NCBI GenBank assembly: GCA_020809705.1
Contig: CP085831.1
Coordinates: 1,612,001 to 1,676,000 of the forward strand
Length of the DNA: 64,000 nt
Direction of reading: 5' to 3'
DNA from: Calonectria ilicicola
Taxonomy: Eukaryota; Ascomycota; Sordariomycetes; Hypocreales; Nectriaceae
Shown: positions 12,103-24,051 of the stretch, one piece after another
How the letters are laid out: every line of letters begins with the position of its first letter
How positions within the stretch are numbered: position 1 is the first letter of the stretch
The notes under the pieces: generated by a model
What the model saw: the letters and a program-made list of their open reading frames with translations, nothing else
Databases searched by the model: none
Told to the model about the DNA's origin: nothing
Translations under genes and position numbers: made by a program

Positions 12103-13422
12103 AAAAGGAATCAAATATTATATCATGCATAACCATCTCACACAAAAACCACTCACTTCCCCAGCCTGAAATTACTAGGGAAAAAAAGCAGAGGGCATCC
12201 CTCTTCATATGCGCCCATGATTCAACTAGACAAGATGGCTGTAATACTAATTTTCCTGTACAGGATATATCATAACACCCATGGCTATCTTGGTCGTTAT
12301 GTTGAGGGCTGAATGCTTTCATGAAGCCACAATGAACTCTCGTGTACCGTAATATAGCCTTTTATTTAGCACCCGATGTCACAATTCCAACACTCTTGTC
12401 TTCTTCGCAACCCCCCGCCCACAATGCATTATGGAAAATCGAAAATTAACCCCGCAGGTCTTTCCAAAATGATAAAAAGCGCACCGGCGCATCTATTTTT
12501 TGCGTGTGGTAAGAAGTGCTCCGCACTTCCTAGCAAACCACGATTCGTTCGTATACCGAGTCATCGCCAGACGATTTCTTTACTCGTTTAAACTCGCATT
12601 GAAATGGCGCTTCTGAGGTGGTACTGGTCACTGCTATTGTAATAGTTGATGATGTACTGGCGTACTGTGGGAAAGTGGTATAGCAGAGCAGAGCAGCGGC
12701 CGTAGTTGCAGATGCCGTGGCTGTGAGTGTCGTGGATACAATTTGAACTCCGGGCATTGTGATGTAGATTGTGGCAGGATGGTGCAGAGACATATGCACA
12801 TCAGAGTGAGATGATATAAATATCCTTCGCCATTGGAATGTACTTTGTTTCCAAGGTCACGTAGCAACATCAAACTTGCTTGAAGTTGCCCTGAATTCAT
12901 TGACTCAGGGCAGCTCTGAGTGAGACACTAGGATGAGGTAATCTACAAGCGTTTGTGGGTGCCAATATGTAGTTTATGACAGAATGCGAATTTAAAATAA
13001 TGAACAGGGCACATTTGCGCTTTGCTAAACAGTCATTAACGATAATTTATGGATTAATACGACACATTAGGTATATTACGTTATTTTGCGGAAGTCGTTG
13101 CGAAAATATAGAAGTCGAGGGTGGCATTCAGTTCACTTGATGCGCTGGCGTAGGAATCCATCATGTCTCAATGTAATTACTTTTGTCTCTAAGTTAGATT
13201 AAGGGATATAAAAATTGGAATAGTGCATTCCAAACGGGGGTTGGCTTCCGTATTGACACGATATCCCCTTCTCCTGGGCTTGGAAATGTATAAAGAAAAG
13301 AGAGAGGAGTAAACCGTGTCAAGTCGTTTTCATAAACTACGCCAAGAGGTTGGACCCATTCCGCTAACCTATTTGACCTTCTCTTAGTTCACGATCCCAC
13401 ATCAAGTCAAGCCAATGACGAT
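12103..13422. other. intergenic, one doubtful small ORF
   Basis: The minus-strand frame 12799-12530 (89 codons) is rich in Ala, Thr and Ser and ends with a charged tail. It has no signal peptide or homologous motif that I know. It could be a small gene, but the composition alone does not support it. Overlapping frames at 12634-12900 and 12014-12322 look like chance. The part from 12960 to 13420 is AT-rich spacer ahead of the tRNA. Confidence 0.3.
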
Positions 13423-13504
13423 GGGGGGCTGGCGCAACGGTAGCGCGTCAGATTCCAGAACAGGAATTTCCTGAAGGTTAAGAGTTCAAATCTCTTGTCC
13501 CTCA
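13423..13504 (+). tRNA. tRNA-Trp (CCA anticodon) with a 10-nt intron
   Basis: A complete cloverleaf can be drawn. The acceptor arms are GGGGGGC and GTCCCTC (two G-U pairs), followed by discriminator A. The D-stem is GCGC/GCGC with loop AACGGTA, and the T-stem is AAGAG/CTCTT with loop TTCAAAT. The A box (TGGCGCAACGG) and B box (GTTCAAATC) are present. The anticodon CCA is at 13455-13457, followed by G37 and an intron at 13459-13468, the usual place for nuclear tRNA introns. Removing it leaves exactly 72 nt. A run of eight T at about 13511 can end Pol III transcription. The anticodon stem has one A-C mismatch (pair 31-39), so a weakened or decaying copy is possible. Confidence 0.8.
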
Positions 13505-14149
13505 TTAACATTTGTTTTTTTTGCGCCTTGGAGGTGGGGCTCATTCGTTGGGGAATCTCGCATCTTGGTGATCTGGGATATGAAAGCAAGCTAATTGTAA
13601 CCACACTATTCATTTCAAGCATGATTTCGAAAGTTGATCAATTCAACAATGTTTCCATAACGCCATGTTCTTATTTTCTTCAGAAGTGTCTAACTGGAGA
13701 TCTACAATAGGCCTGAGCATCTAATTTGGTGCGAAACGCAAGTCCTTCCACAAGTCAATTGATGGCGTTTGGACTCGGTAAGTCCTGCAGATTTCTGATC
13801 GGGCCACGGTTGGCGATATTGGTGCATTAATATGCGCCTCGACCGCAAGAAAACTGAATCTTACTGGTTTAAGTGTGCCAGATAGCGATTTTTTGTGAGA
13901 ATGTATTCAGCTGAATGGCAAGATGGTCGATCCTTTGCATGTCCCCAACCCCGTTCGGAGAGCTGTGTGCACTTTTTCTTTTCTTTGCGTTGCCCCAAAC
14001 TATTATTTGACCGCCATGAGGCATAAATATGTCTAATAGATCGAGCTCTCTAAGACACACACGGCTAGCTTCTCTTGTGGGAAGAGGTGCTTAGCATGGT
14101 TGTCATACTTTCAGGTTGGTTGAGGTAGTAGAATCGTTGCGCATTTCGA
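13505..14149. other. intergenic / no gene seen
   Basis: This lies between the tRNA, with its poly-T terminator, and the last small exon of the minus-strand GTPase. The frames at 13495-13710 and 13869-14060 overlap the tRNA or lack any features. Confidence 0.4.
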
Positions 14150-15697
14150 CTACATCACCGTGCACATAAACGCGGACACTGGAATATAAATAAAAGAAAA
14201 ACAAAAATCAGCACTGATATTTCCCGAAGTGTTCTTTTCCTGGAAGATGTGGTGATTACTTACCGAGACCAACGACCCCAGATGTTACGCCCGCAGCAAC
14301 TCCATTTACCGTCCCATTCCACACATTGCCCATTTGCTCATGAAAACTCTCATACGCCTCGCGATTCTTGGAATTCTCTTTTTTCAAGTCGCTAATCATT
14401 CTCTCCAGTTCTTTAACCTTTTTTACTGATAGTTGTTGGTCTTTTTGTAGTTGCGTGTACATTTTTCGTTGCCCCTCTTCATGTTGTTGATGTTTGCAGT
14501 TGGGTTTCGGCTGCTTTTTTTGTTTTTCTTTTTCTATCCTGGTGTCACATATTTTCTGAAGAGAGTTCACCATCTTTGTTAGCTGTCTTTCTTTATTAAG
14601 CAGCTTGTCGCGCAACTGTATTTCCATGGTATCAAGTTTCTGCTTGAAAGCTTTCCCCTCTTTTTCATGTAAATCTTGAATGGTCTTTCTTAATGAAGTT
14701 CTATCATGCTCAATTTTCTTCAGTTTCTGATCAAAATCGGCTTTGTGTTCCAAGAGTCGGGAAGCGCGAGAATCGTCTGCTTTGGTCAGCAGACCTTGGA
14801 GCTTTGCATCGAGCCCCTCTACCTCCTGCTTGTATTTGTGGAAAGCTTGAGAAAGACGTTTGGCAACAGCAACTCCTGCCGTTGTATCGCCAAGACTTTT
14901 CCTTTCGCTAATAAGTTCATGCTGCAATTGAAGTTCCTTAGGAGGACAGAGATCTAGTTGGTTGGTGAGATGGTGGACAATATCTTGCGCGGAAACCATC
15001 CCGCTAGGCAATATTCTGTGACCAGTCTCATTATATCTGAAGTTGGTCGCCCCATTCATCACAAAGTCGCCGAAATACCTTTCTGTGGCCATTAGCTCTT
15101 CCTCTCGCGAAGCGAGACTCTCAATTTCGGCCCTATCAGACATTTTAGGCCACATGGTGGTTACGATGGCGATATTGTTATAACATGTGCGGCCATATAC
15201 AGCCTTGATCATGTCAATATTTTGTAAGCTCGATCCTGCCATTCGGTTGTCTGAGATCGGATGCAGTACAATGAGGCCATGTATGCGGACACCATTTGCA
15301 TAGGAAGCACCGAGGTAGGTTGCTAAAATCTCCAAAGTATCCATATCCGGGCGTTTGGTGTCATTGAACCCCGGCGTATCAATTAAATACACCCGCCGGT
15401 CATTTTGCATAAAGCAAAAAACTTCAACAGAGTCTGTGCCTGATTGATGTTAGAACGCGAAGCCACCGACGATGGCTGGCAGGGCTTGCAAAAATTCTTA
15501 CACGAATAAAGTCCATGACCAACAGCGACATCTTTCCCGGTGCATCTATTGATGAAAGTACTCTTTCCAGATCCTGTTTTCCCCATGATTAGAAGGAAAA
15601 CATCGCTCGGCTCTGGCTTGATGACGCCCATGAAAGCCGAAAAACGTCGCGCTTGATCGGCCAATGTTTCGATCGTTAACTCTGCATCACCCATCAT
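14150..15697 (-). CDS. P-loop GTPase (septin/AIG1-like) with coiled coil
   Basis: The gene has three exons (15697-15502, 15433-14264 and 14178-14150), giving 464 residues. The introns have GTAAGA and GTAAGT donors. The G domain shows the P-loop GKTGSGKST (about residues 39-47) and, after the first intron, the Walker B/G3 stretch VYLIDTPGFND. The G4-like site is TTMW rather than a canonical NKxD. These are features of the fungal AIG1/septin-related GTPase group. From about residue 240 to 420 there is a long Lys/Glu/Gln-rich coiled coil. The protein ends with a Gly/Val-rich hydrophobic tail (VNGVAAGVTSGVVGLVSAF), which could insert in or bind a membrane. A related GTPase is transcribed divergently 720 bp away, which suggests local duplication. 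The cellular role is unknown. The last exon is only 29 nt and rests on its good splice signals. Confidence 0.75.
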
Positions 15698-16416
15698 GAA
15701 TGGGTGTTCTCGGATCGATCACAATAATTAAAATACGAAGGTAATAGGCCACAATCAGTAGATTTGGATTTCTTGATGGTGGTTGCAGAAGGGACCTGGC
15801 CAATGCGACACAGAATCATGAATACGCAACGACAATGAGAAATGCCCCGTTGCCTCAAGGCGACAGGTCAAAAAATGGAAATAATAATAAATAAGAAAAT
15901 TCAAGACCATTGAGTGGACAATATCTTGAAACGCGGCCTGGTTCGCCTTGCCTAACATCAATTCGGAGGCACCGCCAAGGCACACAACCACTAAGGATTG
16001 TAGTGGAGAAATCAACCTTCGCCAAAGAACAGTCGGCCAATAAGCGAGATTTGAGAGGAAGAGGGTGGTCAGATCAAAGACTGTGTCAATTTGCATTGGC
16101 GGAAACGTCACATTGCACCCGCGTGGCTGCATATTCATGCATAATCAACTCGCTGCGCCTGCACGTAGCGTCTGAGGTTCTGACGTGGCGACCAACAATT
16201 TCTGGTCGCAAATGTAATTCCATTGCGTCAGATCACGTTCATGTGTAACCAGTGTAGTAGGCGGGGTCGGAGGTCTAAAGTCGGCTTAAGAGCAATCCAT
16301 CGACGTGATCCACCGAAAATGGACATTCCGCTCTTGAACGACATCGGAAATCTTGGGGACTGCCAGCTTCATGATCTATCGCATCACCGTTCATCTCATT
16401 CCCTTTCATCGCAGCC
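15698..16416. promoter_or_regulatory. divergent promoter between two GTPase genes
   Basis: About 720 bp separate the start of the minus-strand GTPase from the first proposed exon of the plus-strand GTPase. Several overlapping frames occur here on both strands (for example 15755-16138 minus and 15910-16248 plus), but none carries a domain or links to the neighbours. I take it as shared upstream DNA. Confidence 0.35.
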
Positions 16417-18623
16417 ATGCAAGTCGCTTCTTGGCAGGAATCGGCCCTGCCTAGAGTATCTGCTCTTCAACCAGCATTTTCCGTTTACCACTCAGATGAA
16501 CAATATCATGATTTACAAGAGCTCGCCCCAAGCCTTTCAGAATCCGAATCAGACGGTCCGGATCCCAGCTCACCAGTACTGAAGCCAAAAGGTTTTCGTA
16601 ATGGCCAAGAGGCACGGTAAGCTATGCCGAAATTCTTCATCCTTCTATATTTTCAGGCTTTTGACCCAGGAAACAGGGAAGGTGATGTATTTATCGCTGT
16701 GATGGGTGTCACAGGGTCCGGGAAAAGCTCCTTCATTTCAACATGTTCGAATGAATACGTGCAAATCGGTCATTCTTTGGAAGCATGTGAGTTCTTAATA
16801 TCAGAAAGGATGGTGAACTAGGCGCTCTAAGAGGCAATAAAAATTAGGCACATCGACGGTGGATGTTTATCCATGCGACTTTCTACCCAACCGTACTGTG
16901 TACCTTATCGATACGCCGGGGTTTGACGACACAGACAAAAGCGACACTGATGTCCTCAAAGAAATCGCAGGATGGCTCGCAGATTCTTACAAAAACAAAA
17001 TCCTTCTCCACGGCATCATCTACCTTCATCGCATCACCGACATCCGCATGCAAGGCTCAGCAAAAAGGAATTTGACCTTATTTAAGAAGCTCTGTGGAGA
17101 TGACGCTCTAAAAAGAGTGATACTCGCTACGACTATGTGGGATAGGGTTGAGAGGGAAGTAGCTGTACGCCGAGAAGAGGAGCTGATGGACACCAAAGAG
17201 TTCTGGGGTTGGATGGTTGAGAAAGGAAGCCGTGTTCACAGACATCGTGGTGGAAATGGCCCCGAAGCAAAAGAATCAGCGAAGCGCATCATCAGCCAGC
17301 TGGTGGACCATGAGACACCAGTCGCCGTGCAAATCCAAGAGCAACTAGTTGATGAGGGTCTCACTCTCGATCGAACATCGGCAGGAGAAGAACTGCAAAG
17401 CGAGTTGCTCAAAGAAAGAGCGCGATGGGCCAAGCAGCTTCAAGAAGTTGAAGAAAACATGAGAACCGCCATGGAGCAAAAAGATGTGGAAACCGAACAA
17501 ATCATGCGTGAAGAACGTGACCGATATACAAGCATGATTAAAAAGGCCGAAGAAAAAACATCCGCACTTAGTCTGACAGTTGAGAACCTTATAAACCAAC
17601 GTACTCAACGCGACGAGCGCGTGGCTCAGATGGAGAAGGAGTTACGGAAACAGCGCACCTATCAAGAACAACTAAAACGCGAAACAATAAGGTTGCAGGA
17701 AAGTCAGGCTGAAAAGCAATCTATGAGCAAACGAGCAGCAGGCAGTAGGACAGCCAACACGAAAGTAAGGCACGACGAAACGTTCCCTCCGGTTTCTGCA
17801 TCTATTTTTGGGTCAAACTTTAGTTTGAAGAGCTATAACTGTGCCAAAACGTATGTGTCCCTGACTCATTAGAAGCTTTGAATGAACTAATTATCTCAAG
17901 AAACATGTCTGCTCCCAAACAAAGGGCACCAATTGGCATTAAAACAAGTTACACAATTGTCGGATCCCATGAATCGTGGGTGACTCGCTATTCAGATGGG
18001 AGTTGGCGTAGGTTCGGGAACCTGCGTTATCTAGAAAGTAGCTGATGGCAACATAGGACGCAGCAAGTACTTTGAAAGATATTATCCACACCTCGATGGA
18101 AGGTTTAAACCTGATGGAGACAGTAAACTTGCCACATGCACTCTCGGTTCTGATCAGCAGTATTACGCGCGATGGTCCGACAATACTTGGAGCTGCTACG
18201 CGCACGACGATATCGTCGCAGCAGTCAAGACCGTAGTTAAGAGCTGCAAGAAAAAGGATGGTTACAAAGTCCAATCTGTGGCTCTTGGCTACGGCAATAC
18301 CTACGTTATCACCTATGGGTCAGGGAAGAAACTCAAGTACAAGGCCGATTTAAAGAACCACTATCCCCAGCTCCAAAAGGTTCTAAAGGAACACAAATCA
18401 CTGAGTTTGGTTGTAAGATTTGAAACAAACTTAACGCCAAGTACACACTCTCACAGTTCGGCAGGAAATCTCACTCAACCCGGAGAACACATACGACTAT
18501 GTGTTAGCTTATTCTGACCGCGATGGACAATACGGGATCTCTTGGTTTTGTATAACACCAGATGTCAATAAGGAAATAGAGGCATGGTCTGAAAAAACGC
18601 TTGGCAAACGAAAATCGGATTAG
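16417..18623 (+). CDS. P-loop GTPase fused to a beta-strand repeat domain
   Basis: I model six exons: 16417-16575, 16657-16786, 16848-17850, 17901-18011, 18064-18404 and 18457-18623, giving 636 residues. The G domain has the P-loop GVTGSGKS (about 70-77) and YLIDTPGFDDTDKSD, and TTMW in the G4 position as in its neighbour. A coiled coil follows. A strong GTATGT donor at 17851 and CTCAAG acceptor at 17900 continue the frame past the apparent stop at 17872. The added 205 residues hold repeats of the type VGSHESWVTRYSDGSW, LGSDQQYYARWSDNTW, LGYGNTYVITYG and YDYVLAYSDRDGQYGISW. These resemble consecutive beta hairpins of a small propeller or lectin-like domain. All introns are near 50 nt. The first intron uses a weak GTACTG donor; initiation at 16624 would give a shorter protein in the same frame. 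If the last introns are not used, two genes would overlap here. Confidence 0.65.
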
Positions 18624-18849
18624 GAACGAAAGGATGTCCATGGGATGGGGAAGTGGGTATGATTGTCTGCATCCGAAGGTTCAACAGAATGGAGTGTACG
18701 ATGGCTACCATACTAGCGATGATTTTCAAGCATTTTTTCAATGCCTACCGTAGTAGGTGTATGTAATTAGACTAGATGTAGGATTCACTGCTGTATTTAA
18801 AAGATTGCTGTAAAACAACCGGATGTACTTTTTATCGACGTGAATCCAT

Positions 18850-20390
18850 CTAACCCACAGATCCGCAAGTGAAAACACCCTTGATTGTGCCTTTCCTGAA
18901 GTTGTCTCGCTGCAATAGAATTTCAGAAAAAATCGGTTGTAATGAGCAGAAAAACTTACAATATCGAGAACACTTGTATAAGTACCACAAACTAAAACGG
19001 TGATACCGATTACAAAGCAAAAGGCGCACATAAGGGCATCAGCAATATTTTTCGAATCATACCAGTGCCCTTTCTTCAGCAGCTTATACCACATGATAGC
19101 TGGTAAGTATAAAGAGAACCCTGACACGAACAGTGACGAGCAAATGGCAAGAATGTCTGTAAACACAGGAATAGCCTCAGCTGTCACAAACGATAGGATT
19201 GTACAAATTGTAATAATGGCGATCCACGAGGCCCACCCAGCCGGGGTGTTGATGAACCGCGCCATAGAATTCTTGAATAGCCGCCCGTGAAGATAGCGAC
19301 CGACAACTGTTGTATTGATGGATCCCGAAATAAAAATAACTGGGAGCGCGATTCCAAATGCGACTTTAGAAATCAGATCGCCGGCCGAAAGCAGAGCAGG
19401 GGACTGGACATCAGCCCCAACAAAGGCATAAATGATCGACCCGGTGAGTGTGTATATGAAGATCTCAATGATCCCCAAGGCCCATATGGACTTGATGTAG
19501 TCTTTCGGTGTGTGCATCTCGTCCATGAAGGAAAACTGACACATTGCAAAACTGTATGCAAAAATGATGTTGGTGACAGCGACGAATCCGTCAACAAAGG
19601 TTGTTCCCTCTTTTGGCCAAGCTGACCAGTTCACCGGGGCGCTGCTTTTCCCGGCCTGAATTCCTGTTGCAATCATTGTGACCCCAATCGCAATTAGAAT
19701 GGAGGCAAAGTCAATGTAACCAAGTATGGCCAGTTCTGTAAATGATGGGGGTATCGCCAGTATCAGAAGGATAATAGCGGAAACAACGCCAAATACAATA
19801 GAGCAAACATTGCTCTCTGTAATATGGACAAATGCTATGGTGCCTGTTAAGCAATGCGATCCCACCAAGAGGATCAATTGTATCACAAACATGGCACTTC
19901 CAACTTCGTAGCCAATCTTGCCGAATAGCAAGCCCATAGCAGCTCCATAGTGGTCCACTCGAGGGAATTTTATCTTGACCTGTCCAATGATGTAGCTTGT
20001 GTAGATGGCGACAAGGCCCAAGCCAACGGAGCAAATGACACCGGCAACCATCCCGAGCGTAGCAAAGGCTACTGGCAGGCTTAGGCTTCCGAGGGCAATA
20101 GCTTCGACGATGAGCACGACGGTGAGACGTTTCCATCCAAGACGCTTAAAACGGGCACTACCGTCGGCTGCTTTTCGTTTTTCAAGGTCAAGACGTTGGA
20201 TATCAGCATCGTCAATCTCACCAGCCGCAAAGCTACCCCGTCGGTCCTCATTTCTCAGCAGTGCTATTGGTGCATCTGGTTGATTGACAAAATCACCAGC
20301 TGAGGGATCAGCATCCTTGCGGCAAATTGCAGAAGCAGGGTCTTCGGGTTTGACTATCATATTGAGTGGCGATGTCCTCGGGAAAAGCAT
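18850..20390 (-). CDS. Amino acid permease (AAAP family)
   Basis: Two exons (20390-18960 and 18909-18850) joined across a 50-nt intron (GTAAGT donor, TTGCAG acceptor) give 496 residues. The N-terminal 85 residues are hydrophilic and cytosolic. About eleven membrane helices follow, starting with the conserved WKRLTVVLIVEAIALGSLSL segment, with GLLFGKIGYEVGSAMFVIQL further on. This is the pattern of the Aa_trans family, which includes the Neurospora neutral amino acid permease Mtr. Splicing replaces the long unspliced tail with a short end (RDNFRKGTIKGVFTCGSVG), which matches the usual C-terminus of these permeases. It probably imports amino acids at the plasma membrane by proton symport. The specificity is not visible. 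A second ATG at residue 11 is an alternative start. Confidence 0.88.
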
Positions 20391-21742
20391 TCAGGTAGAC
20401 AGAAAAACGTTACAGACTAGGGTTGCAGCCATGAGGTTTTCTTATGCCGTTTCCGAAGAGTGTCTCTGGAGATTAATATTTAGTATCAAAGCACATTTCT
20501 GCGGGTCAAAATCGCACTTCATCAATACATACAATACAAGTGGTGACTATGTCACCAAAAACAATTGAATCTTGGTATCATGAACTGGTCCTGATAACGA
20601 CTTAAATTATACGCAAATCGCCATACTCATATACTTATGAAATAGAACTTCTTTCTTCTCCCTGTGTTCTCTGTTGTCCTCGCCACTGTTTTCAGATTTC
20701 GCTTAACTAGCCCGAGATCCTTCCGCTCTTTCCTAGCCTATGTAAGCGCGGCAAACGGACAAGGAGCCACAGTGATAGATACTTGACAGGGTGTGCGGGC
20801 CGCGTACCAGAGTATTTCTCTCACCCTTTCGGCTCTTGCTGCGGCAACTATACCAACTCGAGTGAGTAGAACCGGGAAACTGGGTCTGGATCGTCGGTGT
20901 TCGGGGTCTTTTCCATCGAATCCACGGGACTTGGTGTCACAACAATGGTACGCTAAACTTCTTGGAAACAAAGAATTAGGTAATGAGTTCTATTTGTTGT
21001 TTCTCTTACAACTTAGGATGACTGAGTCCAGTAAAATGTTCATCAATAACTTAGATTCATCTTTTTGTGTCCAACGAAATCGCAGTCAGAATGCAAAGAT
21101 TCTGCACATATGCATGTTAGATGGAGAAGCTCGCTTTCCCTAGTATGATATTTCAATAATGGCCAATTTGGCAGATTAATAATTATTGTATAACTCTACG
21201 CAAAACGAACTTGGTCCTAGCCTTGCAAGAGAAATTCAGCTATGCGAAAAAGCATACCTGCTTTGCTAAGGACAAATGGCTGCTAAGCTTTTCATTTTTC
21301 CGACAAGTTTGATGAAGATAGAGTTCATTAGCTTCAGTTTGGCCAATTGAATCGGGTCTGAAACACACATGCTCAGTTCTCTTAAACACCTCACATTGCG
21401 TGGCCTATGGAATCACATCAATATCCGATGAGGATATGTAACTGAGGGATTTTCCGCTCAGACCCCGCAAGATCTTGATCCATAATGTGATCTGGGGCAT
21501 AGTTATGTAGTTACATAATGATCTACTAGGATCATGCTCAAGTCGGAAGGTCAACTCGGAAGTTCGGGTGCGGGTGTAACGTCCAACCCGTCCCCCAAAC
21601 CCCACAGATCATTGTCCGGGCCGCCTTGGCTCCTTTATTGACGGCCAAATACAGATTAACTTTGGAGAGTATCATGGGTTTTATTGGAACTACTCTGAGT
21701 GGGCCTTGTATGGATATGCTCAGAATTGGCCTCGATACTACT
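20391..21742. other. intergenic / no convincing gene
   Basis: The plus frame 20793-21143 opens with GTG and has no domain. The plus frame around 21626-21897 is aromatic-rich but lies largely antisense to the F-box gene. I see nothing else apart from AT-rich spacer near 21170-21330. Confidence 0.35.
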
Positions 21743-23048
21743 CTATTGCACAAGGCACCTGTCCCGCCACTGTTCGGGCTCTTTGCCACGAGAATTTTCA
21801 GAGTATATCATCTGTGGCTCGCTTTTTAGTACCAAGAGCGCCGCATCATAAAGATCTGCAATCTGGTCGCAAACAGCCCAAATCCGACGACGGTTAGCGA
21901 CTACCGTGTACGGTAATCTAAGGTACTTTCGTGGCATTATAGTCTTGTGCGCCCAGAGATATAGTGCTTTAATACTATCGGTGCGTCGAGAATCTTCAGA
22001 ATCAAGATATTCGTGGAGTTCAAAAAACCAAGGCATGTCAATCTTGACACGTTGACGCCAAAAGCTATTACTTTGATGGACGTTTGAATGAAGCATCCAT
22101 GATGCTTGAAGAAGGTACATCATTGTTTCATGGTCCAGGTAGGAAATTATTTGGTCACCAATTTCCCGTGGGATCCTAGTGAAAGGATCTGACCTGATCT
22201 TTTGGTGTAGTGCTGAATCCAGCGCTGGAAGTGTCCACGGTCTTTGAAACTCGGTTTTCATGAGAGCAGTTGTCTTCGAGGTCTGTAAAGGCGAAGAAAC
22301 ATAATGTTCTTCGCCAACATTGAATTCCCACCACTGGTTGTTGGGCATGTCGTCGTCAGTTCTATCCAGTGTATATGTTAGATTGAGAACGGGCGCATTG
22401 TTATGAAACGAGCCATGCATTGCATTGTACAGAGCATGCATGTTGACGCGACTGCGGTCTTTTGATCCAGTGAGACGCCTCCACAAAATAGTAGAGCAAT
22501 CCCAGTGAAAAGGAAAGAGGGCCATGCGCTCTCCCTCGTCATAATAGCAGCCAAGTGCAAGGACTTCAACAGCTTCACTATTGGGGTCGCCGTCATGGTC
22601 ACAAGTCATGCCTCCATAATACTCGTAGTATCCTGGTCCGGTAACGAAAGCTCTGTAGTAAATGGGTCAGTACTTGTTGAAGTAGGTTCGGAGTGATGGA
22701 GGCTCACCCGTTGCACGAGGGATTGAAGCCCAGACCTCGGCAATTCAAAGTCCATTCGACCTCTTGAGGACTTACGACTGTTGGATCGTAGCCCACTTCA
22801 TCATCATCACTGTCTTCATGGCCATGCCACTCTTCATTCTCTTCGCCGTCGCCTTTGTCATTTGCACGCTCTCTCTCATCCTCCTTCACGATGTTGCCTC
22901 CTTTTCCTTGCCCGTGTTCAGCTTCACGTTCGACTGGCGACTGGGATTTTTTATTGCTCGAAGGTGGTGGACGCGGAGGATGGTCGCGGATCTCAATTGG
23001 CCTCATAGAAACAGCGCAAATGGCACAGTAACAATCCCAAGAACCCAT
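21743..23048 (-). CDS. F-box protein of the CYCA-type fungal family
   Basis: Exons 23048-22708 and 22652-21743, with a 55-nt intron (GTGAGC donor, CTACAG acceptor), give 416 residues. The protein opens with MGSWDCYCAICAV, the short Cys motif at the start of many fungal F-box proteins. A very acidic, Glu/Asp/Lys-rich linker follows, then a GYDP...EVEWTLNCRGLGFNP segment and the phrase GAFVTGPGYYEYYGG created by the splice. The F-box itself is further in (FTRIPREIGDQIISYLDHETMMYLLQASWMLH), then a WRQRV box. It should bind Skp1 and act in an SCF complex; the target is unknown. The C-terminus (WRDRCLVQ) is shorter than I expect for this family, so either a 3' exon is missing from the model or the gene is truncated. 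Confidence 0.75.
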
Positions 23049-24051
23049 GATTAGATTTTCGTTTCATAGAAATGTGAAGCGAAATACGGCATACATACTA
23101 ATCGTAAGTTAAATAGCTTCTCTGCCTGTTCGGCGCTTGCTAAATTTGGCATGTGGGCCTAATGTAAGCTGGCGACTAACTAGCCCAGGTTGCGACACGT
23201 CGCGGTCTTGTAGGGTAGCGAACTTGACGCGTGAAAACAACCAAATCACAACCCATCGCCAGTTATAAAATTGAGAAATGCCTTTTGAATTTTTTTAATA
23301 ATCTATATTAAAAATGATTTGTCGATATAATATGGTAGAAATACTCTTTTTGATGAACCGAGGGTCAACTATGCCGTATAGTTTCACACTCGACACTTGA
23401 GTTCGCATTCCCTGATGCTGGTCGAACGACCAAACTCATGTTGCTCTTTACGATATGTATTGGGTTTAGATTTACCATAAAAAATATAAATTGCTATTTT
23501 AGCTAGTTATATGTCTATTTTTCTAATTTTCTAATTTTATTCACAATTTTTGAGAATATTTTGGCACTCTTTTTGGGCCGGGTAGAGTGCAAGTGGATCT
23601 GGGAAAGATCACCATGACAGCCAATTTCGACTCATGATTAGTTCTTCTGAACCGCCCTCTCGCTAAATTTAGCATGGTTGGTCAATGCTCATCCACGTCA
23701 TGAGGATGCATTGGTTTGGACGACCTAAACTCATGAGCTTTCGAAAATGAAAATAAAAGCTGATGGTCATATGAATTCCATATAATCTTGAACTTGAATC
23801 ATTCTAGTGTACCGTTTTATGTGTAGAGTTGTTTATAGACTTTGTGTCGAAAGTTTCCTTGTGTCGTACTCAAGATGTAGAGTTTGGTGAACATGGCCTC
23901 GCATCTCACTGTAGCCACGTCCTAAGGAATAGATGATAACTCTATACTAGCTGAAGTAGTTTCTGGCTGTGAAATTAATTTCAAGGATCACATTCGAATC
24001 GTGAAGCACGAGCATTAGCAACGAGAGGATGAGACTTTTGCATTCAAGATG
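23049..24051. other. AT-rich intergenic DNA
   Basis: The part from 23280 to 23600 is strongly AT-rich with runs of T and A and no open frame of note. This could reflect old repeat decay by C-to-T mutation, but no source element can be recognised. Confidence 0.4.

Noticed and set aside
17905..18053. Separate small gene starting at the ATG at 17905
   Set aside because: The upstream GTATGT donor and CTCAAG acceptor place this ATG inside an exon in frame with the GTPase, so a fusion explains it better; not excluded without transcripts.
20793..21143. 116-codon frame after the permease gene
   Set aside because: Begins with GTG, has no domain and no codon pattern; likely chance.
21626..21897. Plus-strand aromatic-rich frame (ALYGYAQNWPRYYS)
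   Set aside because: It is largely antisense to the spliced F-box gene, has no start or splice context and no family match.
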